The notes: generated from the letters alone by a model not told the origin. Shown: positions 1-9,803, numbered from the stretch's first letter. The stretch: 64,000 nucleotides of DNA from Hoeflea sp. 108 (GCF_000372965.1 NZ_KB890025.1:310001-374000), one strand, 5' to 3'. A program made the numbers and translations.

Positions 1-837
1 GGCAGGTGGGCAGCCGGTGAAATCCACTTCCATGCGGCCACCCGCGATCCGGATGGCGACCTTCACTTCGATGGGATCGGTGGAAATGCCATCGCCGTCG
101 ATGATGTCGGTCGCCTCGTAAATGCCATCCGGCAGTGCCGCAATGACGTTTTGACTGCGCCGCTCGCTGACGTCGAGGAGATGATCAAATGCGTCCTGAA
201 CGGTAGCCGCGCCGTATTTCTCGACCATCTCCAGGATGCGGCGCTCGGCAATGCGCACCGTGGCAAGCTGCGCATTGAGGTCGCCCAGCGCGACTTCCGG
301 CAGACGGACATTCTCGCTGATGATGCGGACAATATCAGGCAACAGCTTGTCGTCGCGCGCAATGCGGACGCAAGGCAGGCGAAGGCCTTCCTGGAACACC
401 GAATTGGCGTCCGGAGGCAGGCTGCCGGGCACCGCGCCGCCGACGTCCAGCCAGTGAGCGACATTGATGGCAAATGCGATGATGCGGCCTTCGGCAAAGA
501 TCGGGCGCATGATGGCCAGATCGCAGGAATGCGTGCCTCCGGCATAGGGATCGTTTGTGACCAGTACGTCGCCTGGCGCCATGTCGTCGGCGAACCTCTC
601 GACGAGGCTGCGAACCTGGGTGGCGAATGTACCGGTGAACAATGTGATGCCATTGGTCTGGGCAATCAGGTCGCAGTCGCGGGTGCAGATGCCGCAAGCG
701 AAATCCAGAACCTCGTAGATGACGGGGCTCATGCTGGTCCGCGCCATCACGATGCCCATCTCGTCGACCATCGACAGTAGCTTGCCCTGGATGATCTCCT
801 GGGTCACGGGATCGACGGCTCGCACTTGCTGCTCCAT
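1..837 (-). CDS. Hydantoinase B/oxoprolinase family subunit (HyuB-like), 3' end beyond window
   Basis: The frame is open from an ATG at 837 to the window edge, giving the first 279 residues; the rest lies to the left. The translation opens MEQQVRAVDPVTQEIIQGKL and carries the HyuB-type stretches TNDPYAGGTHSCDLAIM and AHWLDVGGAVPGS. Proteins of this family form the ATP-dependent hydantoinase/5-oxoprolinase/acetone-carboxylase superfamily with a HyuA partner, hydrolysing cyclic amides or carboxylating ketones in the cytoplasm. An AAGGTG-like ribosome site lies about 7 nt before the start. It follows a MalT-like regulator gene on the same strand by about 120 bp, which suggests regulation by that protein. 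The HyuA partner is not in view, so the substrate cannot be assigned. Confidence 0.85.
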   Translation of the reverse strand, partial: MEQQVRAVDPVTQEIIQGKLLSMVDEMGIVMARTSMSPVIYEVLDFACGICTRDCDLIAQTNGITLFTGTFATQVRSLVERFADDMAPGDVLVTNDPYAGGTHSCDLAIMRPIFAEGRIIAFAINVAHWLDVGGAVPGSLPPDANSVFQEGLRLPCVRIARDDKLLPDIVRIISENVRLPEVALGDLNAQLATVRIAERRILEMVEKYGAATVQDAFDHLLDVSERRSQNVIAALPDGIYEATDIIDGDGISTDPIEVKVAIRIAGGRMEVDFTGCPPA

Positions 838-960
838 TCCGCACCTTTATGACTGCAGCGCCTATCTGCTGCCCAGACGGAAAGGTTGCATCGTGGAAGA
901 AACTTGCCTACCCGACCAATCGGGTGGGCTGCCTGGTTAAGGCCCCACCCGAAATGATGG

Positions 961-3669
961 TTAGGCTAATAGTCCTAGCTCCCGCGCGACAGAGATGGCC
1001 GAGGTGCGCGAATGGACATTGAGCTTAGAGAAGACATTTCGGACGTGAAACTTCACCGTGTTTTCGCTGACGTCCATGTGCCGGGCTATCTCCTTGTTGG
1101 AGAAGCCGCCGCATATCAATGAGACGACCTTCAGTTCCTGCTGGGTCAGCGTATGCGGGGCGCTTGCGGGATCGGGCGCCGTTTCGGATGTGCCTTGTCC
1201 CGGAGCGGACGCATCTGCCGGTGCAAATATCTGGCCGACGCGCCGGGCGATCAGGCTGTCAGGGCCGGCCTCCTGCGCGCGGTGGCGCAGCAGGGCGAGC
1301 ATTTCGGGACCCTCTTCGAAAAACGCCGCGCGGTAGGTTGCGCTGGGCAGGGTCAGCAGGATTTCGTCAAGCACGGAGGCGGTTCGCTCTGCCTTACCTG
1401 CCTTTATGCCAGCCAGCAGCGCCAGCAGGCGCATCCGGAGCATTCGAGGCACGCTGAAGGGACGCTCCTGCGCCACCTCCAGGCGTTGCAACATGTCCAG
1501 TGCGCGTTCCGTCTGTCCTTCCTGTATCCAGACCCGTACCCACAGCGTGGCCGGTACCTCGCCGCGCAGCCGGAATGAAAGCCGGTTGCGCTCGACGTCG
1601 AACGCCGTTTCCGGGCCGAGATCGAAACGGTCGGCAAAACGCTTGGCGCCCTGAATGTCGCCAAAGTGGATGATCGCACGCATTTGTTCGCGTGCGACCA
1701 GCCTTTGCAGGCGAGGAAAACCACGGCGCTGTGCGGTGCGCCTTGCCTGTTCGAGCACGGCGTCGACGCCGTCGAAATCGTTGCGGACTGTCCGTGCGCG
1801 AATGCGGGACAGATAGGCTGCCGCCAAAAGGTCGAACCAACAGTCGTTCTTTTCCAGATGCGGTAGCGACCATTCCAGGATGCGCTCAGCGCCATCATGT
1901 AGGCCACGCTCCGACAGGGTCTCGGCCAGCAGGACCTGGGCGATCGCGTCGAGGTCGCAACCCTTGCCGATGGCGTTCTGCGCGTCGCTAGCCAGGCGCT
2001 CGTAGGCCGCACTCGCGCCTTCCATGTCGCCGCGAAAGAACTGTGCCTGTCCAACATGGGCGTAGAGGTGCATCGCCCCGAAAAGCGCTCCTGCCTGGGT
2101 AAAGGACTGGATCGCCAGGTTACCGTGGCGCTCGGCGCGATCGAATTCGCTGCGTTCCAGGTATTGGAAGCACAGCAGGTTGTAGGTCAGCGCGCGCTGT
2201 ACCGGCTCCGTCAGCTCGAGCAGCGTCAGGTCGCGCTCGAGTAGCGACAGGTCGAGGGCTTCGATGCGGTCGTCCCGGTACAGCGCCATGAGTGCGCCGA
2301 TCAGGCGAATTTCGTTGACCAGGACACTGTCGGAGCGGTCAATTTTTCGATTTACGAGCTCGAAGTAATGACTTGCCAGCGTCAGGTTGCCACCTTTGGC
2401 AGCCGCGACGGCCAGTCCGAGAAAACTGCGTGGGAACTTAGCGGCTTCCGCCTCCGGCAAAACCGCTGCAAGTGCATGAAACTGCTGGAGCAGTCCGCGA
2501 GCACCGGCATAGACCTGCCGCCACCCTCCGGCATTTTCGGAAAGTTCTCCGGCAAGGCGGAAGTCTTCCGCATGCAAAGCGTGGCGAATGGCACTGGCCC
2601 AGTCACGGCGCGCCGCATACCAGTGTGCGGCACTGCGCCTGATCTGGTTGATATCCAGCCCGCGCAGGCGGGCTTCATGCATCAGGTATTCCTGGAACAC
2701 CGCATGCAGCTTGAATTGCTTGTGTCCATCGTCCAACGCTTCGATCGGCAGGCCGCCGACGGCGATATCGGACGTCAGTTCTGCGGCCGCCGATGGATTG
2801 ACAACTGCGCTCGCCAACTCGGCGCTGAAATAGGGCAGGGCCGCAACGCCGACCAGTGCCGATTGCATGGGGGCTGAGAGCGACGAAAACACCTGTTCGG
2901 ACAGATAGCGCGCCATGTCGAGCTGGGTACCGCTGAACTCCAACAGGTCCCTATCGGTCACGGCCCCGTCACGCAGCAGCACGCGAGCCAGCTGCAGCGC
3001 CACGGCCCAGCCCTCTGTCTTGCGGACCAGTGCCTCGATCTGTGCTTTGTCGAGCTTGACCCCGGCCATGGCCAGCAGGTTCTGGGCTTCCCCGGCCGTG
3101 AAGCGCAAGTCGGCGGCCTTCAGATAGGTAAGCTGGCCATTCAGCTGCATAGCCGAAATCGCCAATCTCGGCTCCGACCTCGAGATGATCAGCAGCCTCA
3201 GGTTTCGTGCCTGTGGCGAAAACAACAGCCGCGCCAGCGTCGCGTCGTTTTCCTCGCTCTGGGCGAAATGATAGTCGTCGAGGAACAGGTATAGCGGACG
3301 GCGCAGCCGTTGCAGCTGGGTCAGGATGACCCCCAGAACATGCTGCTGCGACAGGTTGGAAAAATCCTGAGCAGCCGCTGGGACAATGTGGGCCGCCGTG
3401 AGAACGCCGAGCAGTCCGAGCAGGAAATGGGTGCCGTCGCGATCGTCGCCATCGAGCGCAGCCCAAGCGGTCTGATGGCCTTGTTTGCGCAGGTCCTTGT
3501 AACGCTGGTTCATCAAGGAGGACTTGCCGAAACCGGCCGGCGCAACGACCAGTGTAAGGCGACGGTCGCCGGCATCATCGAGCAGCCTCAGCGCGCGGAC
3601 GCGCCTGACCTGCGCCATGCGCGCATCGGCGCCACCTTCAGAGATGTGTTCGGGCGACAACGCCACCAT
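961..3669 (-). CDS. MalT-like LuxR-family transcriptional regulator (STAND-type ATPase)
   Basis: A 902-residue activator of the MalT/LAL type. Residues 43-51 form a Walker A P-loop (APAGFGKSS) and about 123-131 a Walker B (LYLFLDDYH). The middle is helical and repeat-like, as in the TPR region of MalT, and residues 841-902 form a LuxR helix-turn-helix (GGFSNKEIARHMDVSENTVK). Family members are ATP-dependent, inducer-responsive activators. The ATG at 3669 has an AGGA immediately before it, so the start is not certain; M18 is an alternative. It lies directly upstream of the HyuB-type gene in the same direction, so that pathway is the likeliest target. The inducer is unknown. Confidence 0.85.
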   Translation of the reverse strand: MVALSPEHISEGGADARMAQVRRVRALRLLDDAGDRRLTLVVAPAGFGKSSLMNQRYKDLRKQGHQTAWAALDGDDRDGTHFLLGLLGVLTAAHIVPAAAQDFSNLSQQHVLGVILTQLQRLRRPLYLFLDDYHFAQSEENDATLARLLFSPQARNLRLLIISRSEPRLAISAMQLNGQLTYLKAADLRFTAGEAQNLLAMAGVKLDKAQIEALVRKTEGWAVALQLARVLLRDGAVTDRDLLEFSGTQLDMARYLSEQVFSSLSAPMQSALVGVAALPYFSAELASAVVNPSAAAELTSDIAVGGLPIEALDDGHKQFKLHAVFQEYLMHEARLRGLDINQIRRSAAHWYAARRDWASAIRHALHAEDFRLAGELSENAGGWRQVYAGARGLLQQFHALAAVLPEAEAAKFPRSFLGLAVAAAKGGNLTLASHYFELVNRKIDRSDSVLVNEIRLIGALMALYRDDRIEALDLSLLERDLTLLELTEPVQRALTYNLLCFQYLERSEFDRAERHGNLAIQSFTQAGALFGAMHLYAHVGQAQFFRGDMEGASAAYERLASDAQNAIGKGCDLDAIAQVLLAETLSERGLHDGAERILEWSLPHLEKNDCWFDLLAAAYLSRIRARTVRNDFDGVDAVLEQARRTAQRRGFPRLQRLVAREQMRAIIHFGDIQGAKRFADRFDLGPETAFDVERNRLSFRLRGEVPATLWVRVWIQEGQTERALDMLQRLEVAQERPFSVPRMLRMRLLALLAGIKAGKAERTASVLDEILLTLPSATYRAAFFEEGPEMLALLRHRAQEAGPDSLIARRVGQIFAPADASAPGQGTSETAPDPASAPHTLTQQELKVVSLICGGFSNKEIARHMDVSENTVKFHVRNVFSKLNVHSRTSAISVARELGLLA

Positions 3670-4043
3670 TCCTGCCAGGATCCAGCATCAACCAACGTTG
3701 CCGTTATGATGCGTGGTGGCGAAAATGTACACCTTGCGGCGTCAAGGCCGTGAAGTGCCGATTTGCGTTGGCGCCCCTGCAGCCAAAGCTCATTGCGGCG
3801 CTGATATGTCTGAAACCTCCGTCGGCCCAATGCAGGCGAAAGGTCAGAACTGGCGAAGAGGTTTCAACTCAGCGAAGGATGATCAAGAACCAGATGACGA
3901 TATCAATGCAGCCGCCGAAAATCCGCAGTCGCGCCGGACACTGTCTGCGGCGGGAGCTGTCAATCAGCACCGGGCATCTAGTCCAAACAGCGAATATCTT
4001 GTAGGGCGGCCGCCTGTGGCTGCACCGACGGCCGCGTTCTAAG
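3670..4043. other. Intergenic stretch, no convincing gene
   Basis: About 370 bases between the MalT-like regulator and phnY. Short open frames exist on both strands but none has recognisable protein sequence or a good ribosome site. It presumably carries the regulator's promoter and the 3' untranslated end of the phn operon. I see no clear terminator hairpin. Confidence 0.5.
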
Positions 4044-5498
4044 CTACCACGGCAAAGAGAAGGTCTTGACGTTGGTGAAGCTTTTCATCGCTTCGATGAC
4101 GCCTTCCTTGTAGCCGTTGCCCGAGTCCTTGATCCCGCCAAATGGCGACATCTCGATGCGATATCCCGGGACTTCCCAGATATTCACCGTGCCGACCTGC
4201 AGGCCGGCGATGTATTTCTGCATGCGGCGGAAATCGTTGGTGCAGACGCCCGAGGAAAGGCCAAAGGCGGTGGAATTGGACAGCGCGATCAGCTCGTCGT
4301 CATTGTCGGGCGCGCGCACGATCGGGATAACAGGGCCGAAGGTCTCTTCCATGACCAGTTCCGACTTGTGCGGCACGCGGTCGACGACGATCGGTGGCAA
4401 CAGAGCGCCCCTGCGGCCGGGATCGTAGAGCACCTCCGCTCCTTGCTCGGCCGCCATGTAGACCCTGCTTTCGAACAAAACGGCGGCCTTTTCGTGCACA
4501 ACGGTGCCAAGATCCATCGATCTGTCCATCGGGTCGCCGAATTTGAGCTTCTTCGCCCGTTCGAGCACCATCGGCACGAAGCGGTCGGCGACACTTTCCT
4601 GGCACAGGATGCGCTTCACCGCCGTGCAGCGCTGGCCGGAGTTCTTGGTGGCACCAGCCACCGCAAGGTCGGCCGCCTTGGCGAGGTCGGCGTCGGACAG
4701 GTCGTTGAGGATGATCAGCGGGTCGTTGCCGCCGAGCTCCAGCACCTGACGCTTGTAGCCGGCGGTGCGGGCGATCAGCTTGCCGACCGGCACGCCGCCG
4801 GTAAAGGTGATCAGCTCGATGTTGTCGTTGGTGATCATCTCGGCGCCGATGTCGGCGGGCATGCCGGTCACGACCGACAGCATCTCCGGCGGCAGACCGG
4901 CTTCGTAAAGGATATCGGCGAGGATAAGCGCCGTCATCGGCGTCAGTTCCGTCGGCTTCACCACCACGCAATTGTTGGTGGCAATCGCCGGCGCCACCTT
5001 GTGCGCCACCATGTTGAGCGGGTGGTTGAACGGCGTGATCGCCGAGATCGCCCTGAGCGGCTCGCGGGTGGTGAAGATTTTCCGTGCCTTTCCATGGGGG
5101 GTCAGGTCGCAGGAAAAGATCTGGCCGTCGTCCTGGATGCACATCTGCGCCGACAGCGTGAACACATCATAGGCGCGGCCGACCTCATAGAGGGAGTCGG
5201 CCTTGGAGATGCCGAGTTCCAGCGTGATGACATCGGAAATCTCTTCCTTGCGCGCGGCAAGTGCCTCCGCCGTACGGAACAGGATCTGCTGGCGCTCGTA
5301 GCGTGTCAGCTTCGGCTTGTAGTTGGCCGCGATCTCGAAGGCTTGGCGGGCGTGCTCGGCCCGCCCCGCCGGCACCGTGCCGATCACCGCATTGGTGTAG
5401 GGGTAGTGGACGTTGACGACGCCATCGGCATCGACTTTGCGTCCGGCGATGCGCATCGGCTCGTGGCGCACCTTGAACGTTGTTTCAGCCTTGACCAT
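4044..5498 (-). CDS. phnY: Phosphonoacetaldehyde dehydrogenase PhnY
   Basis: A 484-residue aldehyde dehydrogenase that oxidises phosphonoacetaldehyde to phosphonoacetate with NAD, the middle step of 2-aminoethylphosphonate breakdown. Seen in the sequence: the ALDH asparagine N158 in PFNHP, the general base E254 in LELGGNDP, and nucleophile C291 in NSGQRCTAV. The open frame extends 31 codons further upstream, but the ATG at 5498 has a GGGAGGA site 8 nt before it and starts a family-length protein, so the longer form was rejected. It is the last gene of phnW-phnA-phnY, starting 13 nt after phnA stops. The specific assignment rests on the neighbours as much as on the ALDH motifs. Confidence 0.93.
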   Translation of the reverse strand: MVKAETTFKVRHEPMRIAGRKVDADGVVNVHYPYTNAVIGTVPAGRAEHARQAFEIAANYKPKLTRYERQQILFRTAEALAARKEEISDVITLELGISKADSLYEVGRAYDVFTLSAQMCIQDDGQIFSCDLTPHGKARKIFTTREPLRAISAITPFNHPLNMVAHKVAPAIATNNCVVVKPTELTPMTALILADILYEAGLPPEMLSVVTGMPADIGAEMITNDNIELITFTGGVPVGKLIARTAGYKRQVLELGGNDPLIILNDLSDADLAKAADLAVAGATKNSGQRCTAVKRILCQESVADRFVPMVLERAKKLKFGDPMDRSMDLGTVVHEKAAVLFESRVYMAAEQGAEVLYDPGRRGALLPPIVVDRVPHKSELVMEETFGPVIPIVRAPDNDDELIALSNSTAFGLSSGVCTNDFRRMQKYIAGLQVGTVNIWEVPGYRIEMSPFGGIKDSGNGYKEGVIEAMKSFTNVKTFSLPW

Positions 5499-5511
5499 CC
5501 TTGGTCCTCCC

Positions 5512-6768
5512 TCAGGCCTGCGCTGCGGCAAGCGCGGCATAATAGAACGCATCGAAGTTGCGCAGAACCGGCTCGTTGGGCAGCGTCTCAAGCTTGCGAT
5601 TGACGATGAACGGCACCGCCTGCTCGGTCAGGCCGCCATGCGAACGGAGCGGCTCGTTCAATGCGGCGAGGTCGTGGCGGTGCTCGCTGGTGCCGATGGT
5701 CTTGTTCTCCGATGACACCAGCACGATGTCGCCGATGCGGTCGGACGGCAGCTCGAAGCGCTCGCAGGCGGTGGCGTTGTCGATGACGACGTCGATGCCC
5801 TCGATGGCGGCCAGGCGCTTCATGATATCGACATGGTCGGCACCCTCCGGCAGGTAGGCCGTGGCGAACGAGCCGAGCGCGCCGTGATGAACGACATATG
5901 GATCGGTGATCGGCAGGATGACGCGGGCTGTATCCTTGCCAAGCCATTCGTCGAGCAGGTCCTGGACGTAGACGACGTCAGGGGTGCCGTCGGCCTTGTG
6001 CTTGGGCTTCATGCCATGGTCGGCGGTGATCACGATGGCCGCACCCAAGGCATCGAGTTCGCCGAGATACTTGTCGAACATCTCGTAGAAGGCGTTGGCC
6101 TGCGGCACACCCGGAGCATATTTGTGCTGCACATAGTCGGTCGTGGTCAGGTACATCACATCGGGCTTGAATTCCTTGAGCAGCTTGACGCCGGCGGCAA
6201 ACACGAACTCCGACAACTCGGCCGAATAGACCTCAGGCACTGGCTTGCCGAGCCAGGCGGACGCGTTGTCCATGCCGTGCTCTGCCTTGGTCGAGACATC
6301 GGACTTCTCCGAAGAGAAGCAGATGGCGCGGCCTTCGTCGAACTTCAGGCCACTGCCGAGCAGGGCGCGCAGCTTGTCCTTGGCGGTGACCACGGCGACG
6401 CGGGCGCCGGCGTTGTAGAAGGCCTGGAAGACGGTCGGCGCGCGCAGGAAGCGCGGATCGTTCATCATCACTTCCTTGCCGGTCTCACGCTCGTAGAGAT
6501 AGTTGCCGCAGATGCCGTGCACGGCGGGCGGACGGCCGGTGGCGATCGACAGATTGTTGGGGTTGGTGAAGCTCGGGATGACCGAGTGAGCGGTGCGCTC
6601 GGTGCCCTTGGCGCGGATCTTCACCAAATTCGGCATCAGGCCTGCCTTGATCGCCTCGTCGAGATAAGCCGGCTCGCAGCCGTCGAGGCAAATCGCAATC
6701 GCCGGCACGCGCGGCCACGCATAAGTACGGCCGTTGGCGCTGACGTTGATCGTGGTCATCTTGTTCAT
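5512..6768 (-). CDS. phnA: Phosphonoacetate hydrolase PhnA
   Basis: A 418-residue alkaline-phosphatase-superfamily enzyme that cleaves the C-P bond of phosphonoacetate to acetate and phosphate. The expected two-zinc site is complete: D29 (CLDGCEP), nucleophile T68 (SFTNPNN), D211 and H215 (TTDYVQHK), D250/H251 (TADHGMK), and the late His in RSHGG. These positions match the residue numbers I recall for the Sinorhizobium enzyme, which supports the ATG at 6768 although no strong Shine-Dalgarno precedes it. It lies between phnW and phnY in a tight operon, so the route goes through phosphonoacetate rather than through a phosphonatase (PhnX). Confidence 0.95.
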   Translation of the reverse strand: MNKMTTINVSANGRTYAWPRVPAIAICLDGCEPAYLDEAIKAGLMPNLVKIRAKGTERTAHSVIPSFTNPNNLSIATGRPPAVHGICGNYLYERETGKEVMMNDPRFLRAPTVFQAFYNAGARVAVVTAKDKLRALLGSGLKFDEGRAICFSSEKSDVSTKAEHGMDNASAWLGKPVPEVYSAELSEFVFAAGVKLLKEFKPDVMYLTTTDYVQHKYAPGVPQANAFYEMFDKYLGELDALGAAIVITADHGMKPKHKADGTPDVVYVQDLLDEWLGKDTARVILPITDPYVVHHGALGSFATAYLPEGADHVDIMKRLAAIEGIDVVIDNATACERFELPSDRIGDIVLVSSENKTIGTSEHRHDLAALNEPLRSHGGLTEQAVPFIVNRKLETLPNEPVLRNFDAFYYAALAAAQA

Positions 6769-6799
6769 GGGAGAAAGGTCCTTTGTAATCTTCTTGTCG

Positions 6800-8002
6800 T
6801 CAGGCGGCGAGCTTGGCGCGCTCGGCGATGGCGGCGGCGGGGGGAGCAGCGGTGTCGACGCCCATTTCGCGCAGCGACTGGCCGGCGGCCTCGACCACCT
6901 TGCGCATGACGTGTTCGTCCATCCGCCCGATGCAGCCGACGCGGAAACTCTCCACCACGGTCAGCTTGCCCGGATAGATGATGAAACCTTTTTCCTTCAT
7001 CAGTTCGTAGAAGCGGTCGAAGGCGAAGTCCGGGTGGGCTGGGCAGAAGAAGGTGACGATGATCGGGGACAGCCAGCGGTCCTTGAGCAGCGTTTCGAAG
7101 CCGAGTTCGCGCATGCCCGCCACCATCACGTCGCGGTTGCGGGTGTAACGCGCCCCTCGGCCGGCGACGCCGCCCTCGGCCTCGTGCTGGCGCAGCGCCT
7201 CGAGGAAGGCCGCGACGACATGCGTCGGCGGCGTGTAGCGCCACTGGCCGGTCTTGTTCATGTGCGCCCACTGGGCATGCACGTCGAGGCTGAGCGAATG
7301 GCTGCGGCCTTTGGCGGCTTCGAGTTCGCTCTTGCGGGCGATGATGAAGCCGAAGCCGGGCACACCCTCGATGCATTTGTTGGCCGACGAGACCATCGCT
7401 TCGTAGCGGATTTCGCTGACGTTGAGCGGGATGGCGCCGAAGGCGCTCATCGAGTCGACCAGGAACTTGCGGCCCTTGGCATAGACGGTCTCGGAGATCT
7501 CGGCGACCGGGTTGAGGATGCCGGAGCTGGTCTCGCAGTGAACCAGGATGACGTGGGTGATGGTGGGGTCGGCGTCGAGGGCGGCAGCAACCTCGTCGCC
7601 GCGCGGCGGCATGTAGTCGCCCTTGTCGATGGCGACATGGTCGCGGCCGAGATAGCCGAGCGTCTGGACGATGCGCTGGCCATAAGCGCCGTTTACCAGC
7701 ACCAGCACCTTGCCGTCACGCGGTACGAACGAGCCGAGCATCGCCTCGACGGCAAAGCTGCCCGAGCCCTGCATCGGCACGCAGTCGAATTCATCGTTGG
7801 CGTCGCCAAGCATGGCGAGCAACCGCTGGCGCATCTCCGCCGTCATCGCCCGGAAGTCGCCGTCCCACGAGCCCCAGTCACGCAGCATCGCCTGCTTGAC
7901 GGCATAGGAGGTGGTCAGCGGCCCGGGAGTGAGCAGGTAGGGCTCGCCCAATGCAGGAGCAGGGAAGGGGGCTTGAGCCGCAAGCTTATGTTCGGACAGC
8001 AT
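6800..8002 (-). CDS. phnW: 2-aminoethylphosphonate--pyruvate transaminase PhnW
   Basis: A 400-residue PLP-dependent class V aminotransferase that moves the amino group of 2-aminoethylphosphonate to pyruvate, giving phosphonoacetaldehyde and alanine. The opening YLLTPGPLTTS, the PLP-ring aspartate D183 (FLVDSMSAFG) and the Schiff-base lysine K209 (VSSANKCIEG) are present. The frame could start 14 codons earlier, but the ATG at 8002 has a GAGGAG site about 7 nt upstream and gives the family N-terminus. It is the first gene of the phnWAY operon. The promoter region between 8003 and 8135 contains a motif also found before the Na/Pi transporter gene, suggesting control by the LysR regulator at 9945. 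Confidence 0.95.
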   Translation of the reverse strand: MLSEHKLAAQAPFPAPALGEPYLLTPGPLTTSYAVKQAMLRDWGSWDGDFRAMTAEMRQRLLAMLGDANDEFDCVPMQGSGSFAVEAMLGSFVPRDGKVLVLVNGAYGQRIVQTLGYLGRDHVAIDKGDYMPPRGDEVAAALDADPTITHVILVHCETSSGILNPVAEISETVYAKGRKFLVDSMSAFGAIPLNVSEIRYEAMVSSANKCIEGVPGFGFIIARKSELEAAKGRSHSLSLDVHAQWAHMNKTGQWRYTPPTHVVAAFLEALRQHEAEGGVAGRGARYTRNRDVMVAGMRELGFETLLKDRWLSPIIVTFFCPAHPDFAFDRFYELMKEKGFIIYPGKLTVVESFRVGCIGRMDEHVMRKVVEAAGQSLREMGVDTAAPPAAAIAERAKLAA

Positions 8003-8070
8003 TTTCGTCTCCTCGCCGTCATCCTGATATTGCCTATGGTTCACCTTGGAATCCCCTAATCCATATGTAC

Positions 8071-8086
8071 AATCGTTATTTCGTAT
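8071..8086. promoter_or_regulatory. Candidate LysR-type operator upstream of phnW
   Basis: AATCGTTATTTCGTAT lies about 70 nt upstream of the phnW start. A close relative, AATCGTTAGTTTCGATAT, occurs at 9877-9894 in the divergent LysR/Na-Pi transporter region on the same strand. Two single-base gaps are needed to align them, so this is a suggestion only. Confidence 0.35.
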
Positions 8087-8135
8087 CCAATGATAAGTTT
8101 GAATGATGATGCGTTGATGACGTCACGAAATCCGC

Positions 8136-9803
8136 TCAGGCTGTCTTCGCAAGCCGGCTTTCAAGCAGATCGCCGCTCTGGGTCAGGATCGGGTAGGCGA
8201 CCGAGACCAGCAGCGAGTTGAACTCCTTCAGCGCGCGCACCACTTCGAGATGGATGTCACTGGTCTCGATGCTTTGCACGGTACCCGACTGCAGGCGCTT
8301 GAGGTGACGTTCGTGGCTGTTGCGCTCGAGCTTGCGCATGCGCTCCTTCTCGACCACGAGCTGGCGCGCCGCTTCGAGATCGCTCGACACCAGCACGTTC
8401 ATGGCGATCTGCATGTTGGCCAGTACCCGGTCGTGCAGCGCTGTCAGCTCCGACCAGCCTTCTCTTGAGAAGCTCAGCCTCTTGTCGCTCTTCTCCTCCG
8501 CCAGAACCAGCAGGTTCTTGGCGATGATGTCGCCGGCATGTTCGAGATTGATGGCAAGGTCGGTCAGTTCGATGCCGCGCCGCGCCTCATCCTGGCTCAT
8601 CGTGCCGCGATTGACCTCGGCGATGTAGAGCTTGATGTCGGTGTGGGCGCGGTTGACCTCCTCGTCGAGCTGGCGCAACTGCGCCACGCGCGCCTTGTCG
8701 CCGCTGTCGAACAGCTCCATGACCGGCCGCAACATGATTTCCACCGTCTCGGCCATGCGCAGAACCTCGCGCGTGGCGCTGGCAAGTGCCACGCTGGGCA
8801 TCTTGATGACTGTCCGGTCGAGCGCGCTAGCTCGACGCGACATCAGGTCGAACGCCTGCTCGCCCGCCGGTGCATCCGGCAGGATCAGCCGCGCCAGCCG
8901 CTCCATTGCCGTCGTGAAGGGCAGGCAGGCGACCAGCAAGGCGAGGTTGAAGGCGAGGTGCATGTTGACGACCTGGCGTGCGGCCGTCGTGCCGAACCAG
9001 GAGATGGGCAGGGTGGCTGCCTGCAGGCCAATCAGGATGACCACCGCTGCAGTCGCGCGGAAGATCAGGTTGCCCAGAGGAATGCGCCTTGCCTCGATTG
9101 CCTGGCCGCGTGTCAGCCCGACGGCGACCAGTCCGGCGCCGAGATTGACGCCAAGGATCATCGGCAGCGCCACCTCCGCCGGCAGCACGCCCTGGGCTGC
9201 CATCGACATGAACAGTAGCACTGAGGCGACGCTGGAGTGGATCAGCCATGTGAACAGGGCTGCAGCGCCGAAAGCCGTCACCGGATCGCCGCGCAGATAA
9301 TCGATCGCCATCGGCAGCAGCGGGCTGTGACGCATCGGCGCGGTCGCTTCGCCGACCATGCGCAGCGAGATCAGGATGAAGGCGATGCCGAGCAGGGTGC
9401 GTCCGGTCTGCTTGACGATACGGGCCTCGACCTTGAGGAACATCGTTGCACCGGCAAGGAGCAGCAGCGGCACCAGCCAGCTGAGATCGAAGGACAGCGC
9501 CTGCACCACCAGTGCGGAGCCGACATCGGCGCCCAGCATGACGGCGAGCCCGCCCGAAACGCTCATCACGCCTGTGGCAGCGAAACCCGCTGCGAGCACG
9601 GCGACGGCGGTGGCGCTCTGCAACATGATGGCGAGCACGGTGCCGGCGGCCGCCGCGCGCACCCGGCCCCTGGTCGCGCCACGCAGCGCCTCGCGCAGCA
9701 ATGCGCCATGCGCGCGCTCGACGCCGGTGCGCACCATTCGCACGGCCCACAGCAGAAGCATGATGGCGCCCGCCAGCTGCAGCAGGATGTACAGAAGATG
9801 CAT
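8136..9803 (-). CDS. Na/Pi-cotransporter family protein with C-terminal PhoU-like domain
   Basis: A 555-residue inner-membrane protein. The first ~320 residues hold multiple hydrophobic helices with the two inverted QSATA/HSSVA-type motifs of Na/Pi cotransporter II repeats (LQSATAVAVLAAGFAATG and LIHSSVASVLLF). The last ~220 residues are soluble and helical, resembling PhoU. Family members move phosphate with sodium, and the PhoU part is thought to be regulatory. The ATG at 9803 is preceded by GGAGG 8 nt away; longer forms from 9860 or 9809 put that site too close or inside the gene. Its place between the phosphonate operon and the LysR gene suggests it handles phosphate released from phosphonates, perhaps by export. 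Direction of transport is not shown by the sequence. Confidence 0.85.
   Translation of the reverse strand: MHLLYILLQLAGAIMLLLWAVRMVRTGVERAHGALLREALRGATRGRVRAAAAGTVLAIMLQSATAVAVLAAGFAATGVMSVSGGLAVMLGADVGSALVVQALSFDLSWLVPLLLLAGATMFLKVEARIVKQTGRTLLGIAFILISLRMVGEATAPMRHSPLLPMAIDYLRGDPVTAFGAAALFTWLIHSSVASVLLFMSMAAQGVLPAEVALPMILGVNLGAGLVAVGLTRGQAIEARRIPLGNLIFRATAAVVILIGLQAATLPISWFGTTAARQVVNMHLAFNLALLVACLPFTTAMERLARLILPDAPAGEQAFDLMSRRASALDRTVIKMPSVALASATREVLRMAETVEIMLRPVMELFDSGDKARVAQLRQLDEEVNRAHTDIKLYIAEVNRGTMSQDEARRGIELTDLAINLEHAGDIIAKNLLVLAEEKSDKRLSFSREGWSELTALHDRVLANMQIAMNVLVSSDLEAARQLVVEKERMRKLERNSHERHLKRLQSGTVQSIETSDIHLEVVRALKEFNSLLVSVAYPILTQSGDLLESRLAKTA

Noticed and set aside
3869..3970. Possible 33-residue membrane peptide on the minus strand ending IFGGCIDIVIWFLIILR.
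   Set aside because: GTG start without a clear ribosome site and no recognised family; too little support for a gene.
3713..4042. Plus-strand ORF of 109 codons between the MalT-like gene and phnY.
   Set aside because: No recognisable sequence, poor ribosome site, and overlapping frames on both strands are equally open.
4368..5603. Long plus-strand ORF antisense to phnY.
   Set aside because: A shadow of the real gene in high-GC DNA; the protein lacks any family features.
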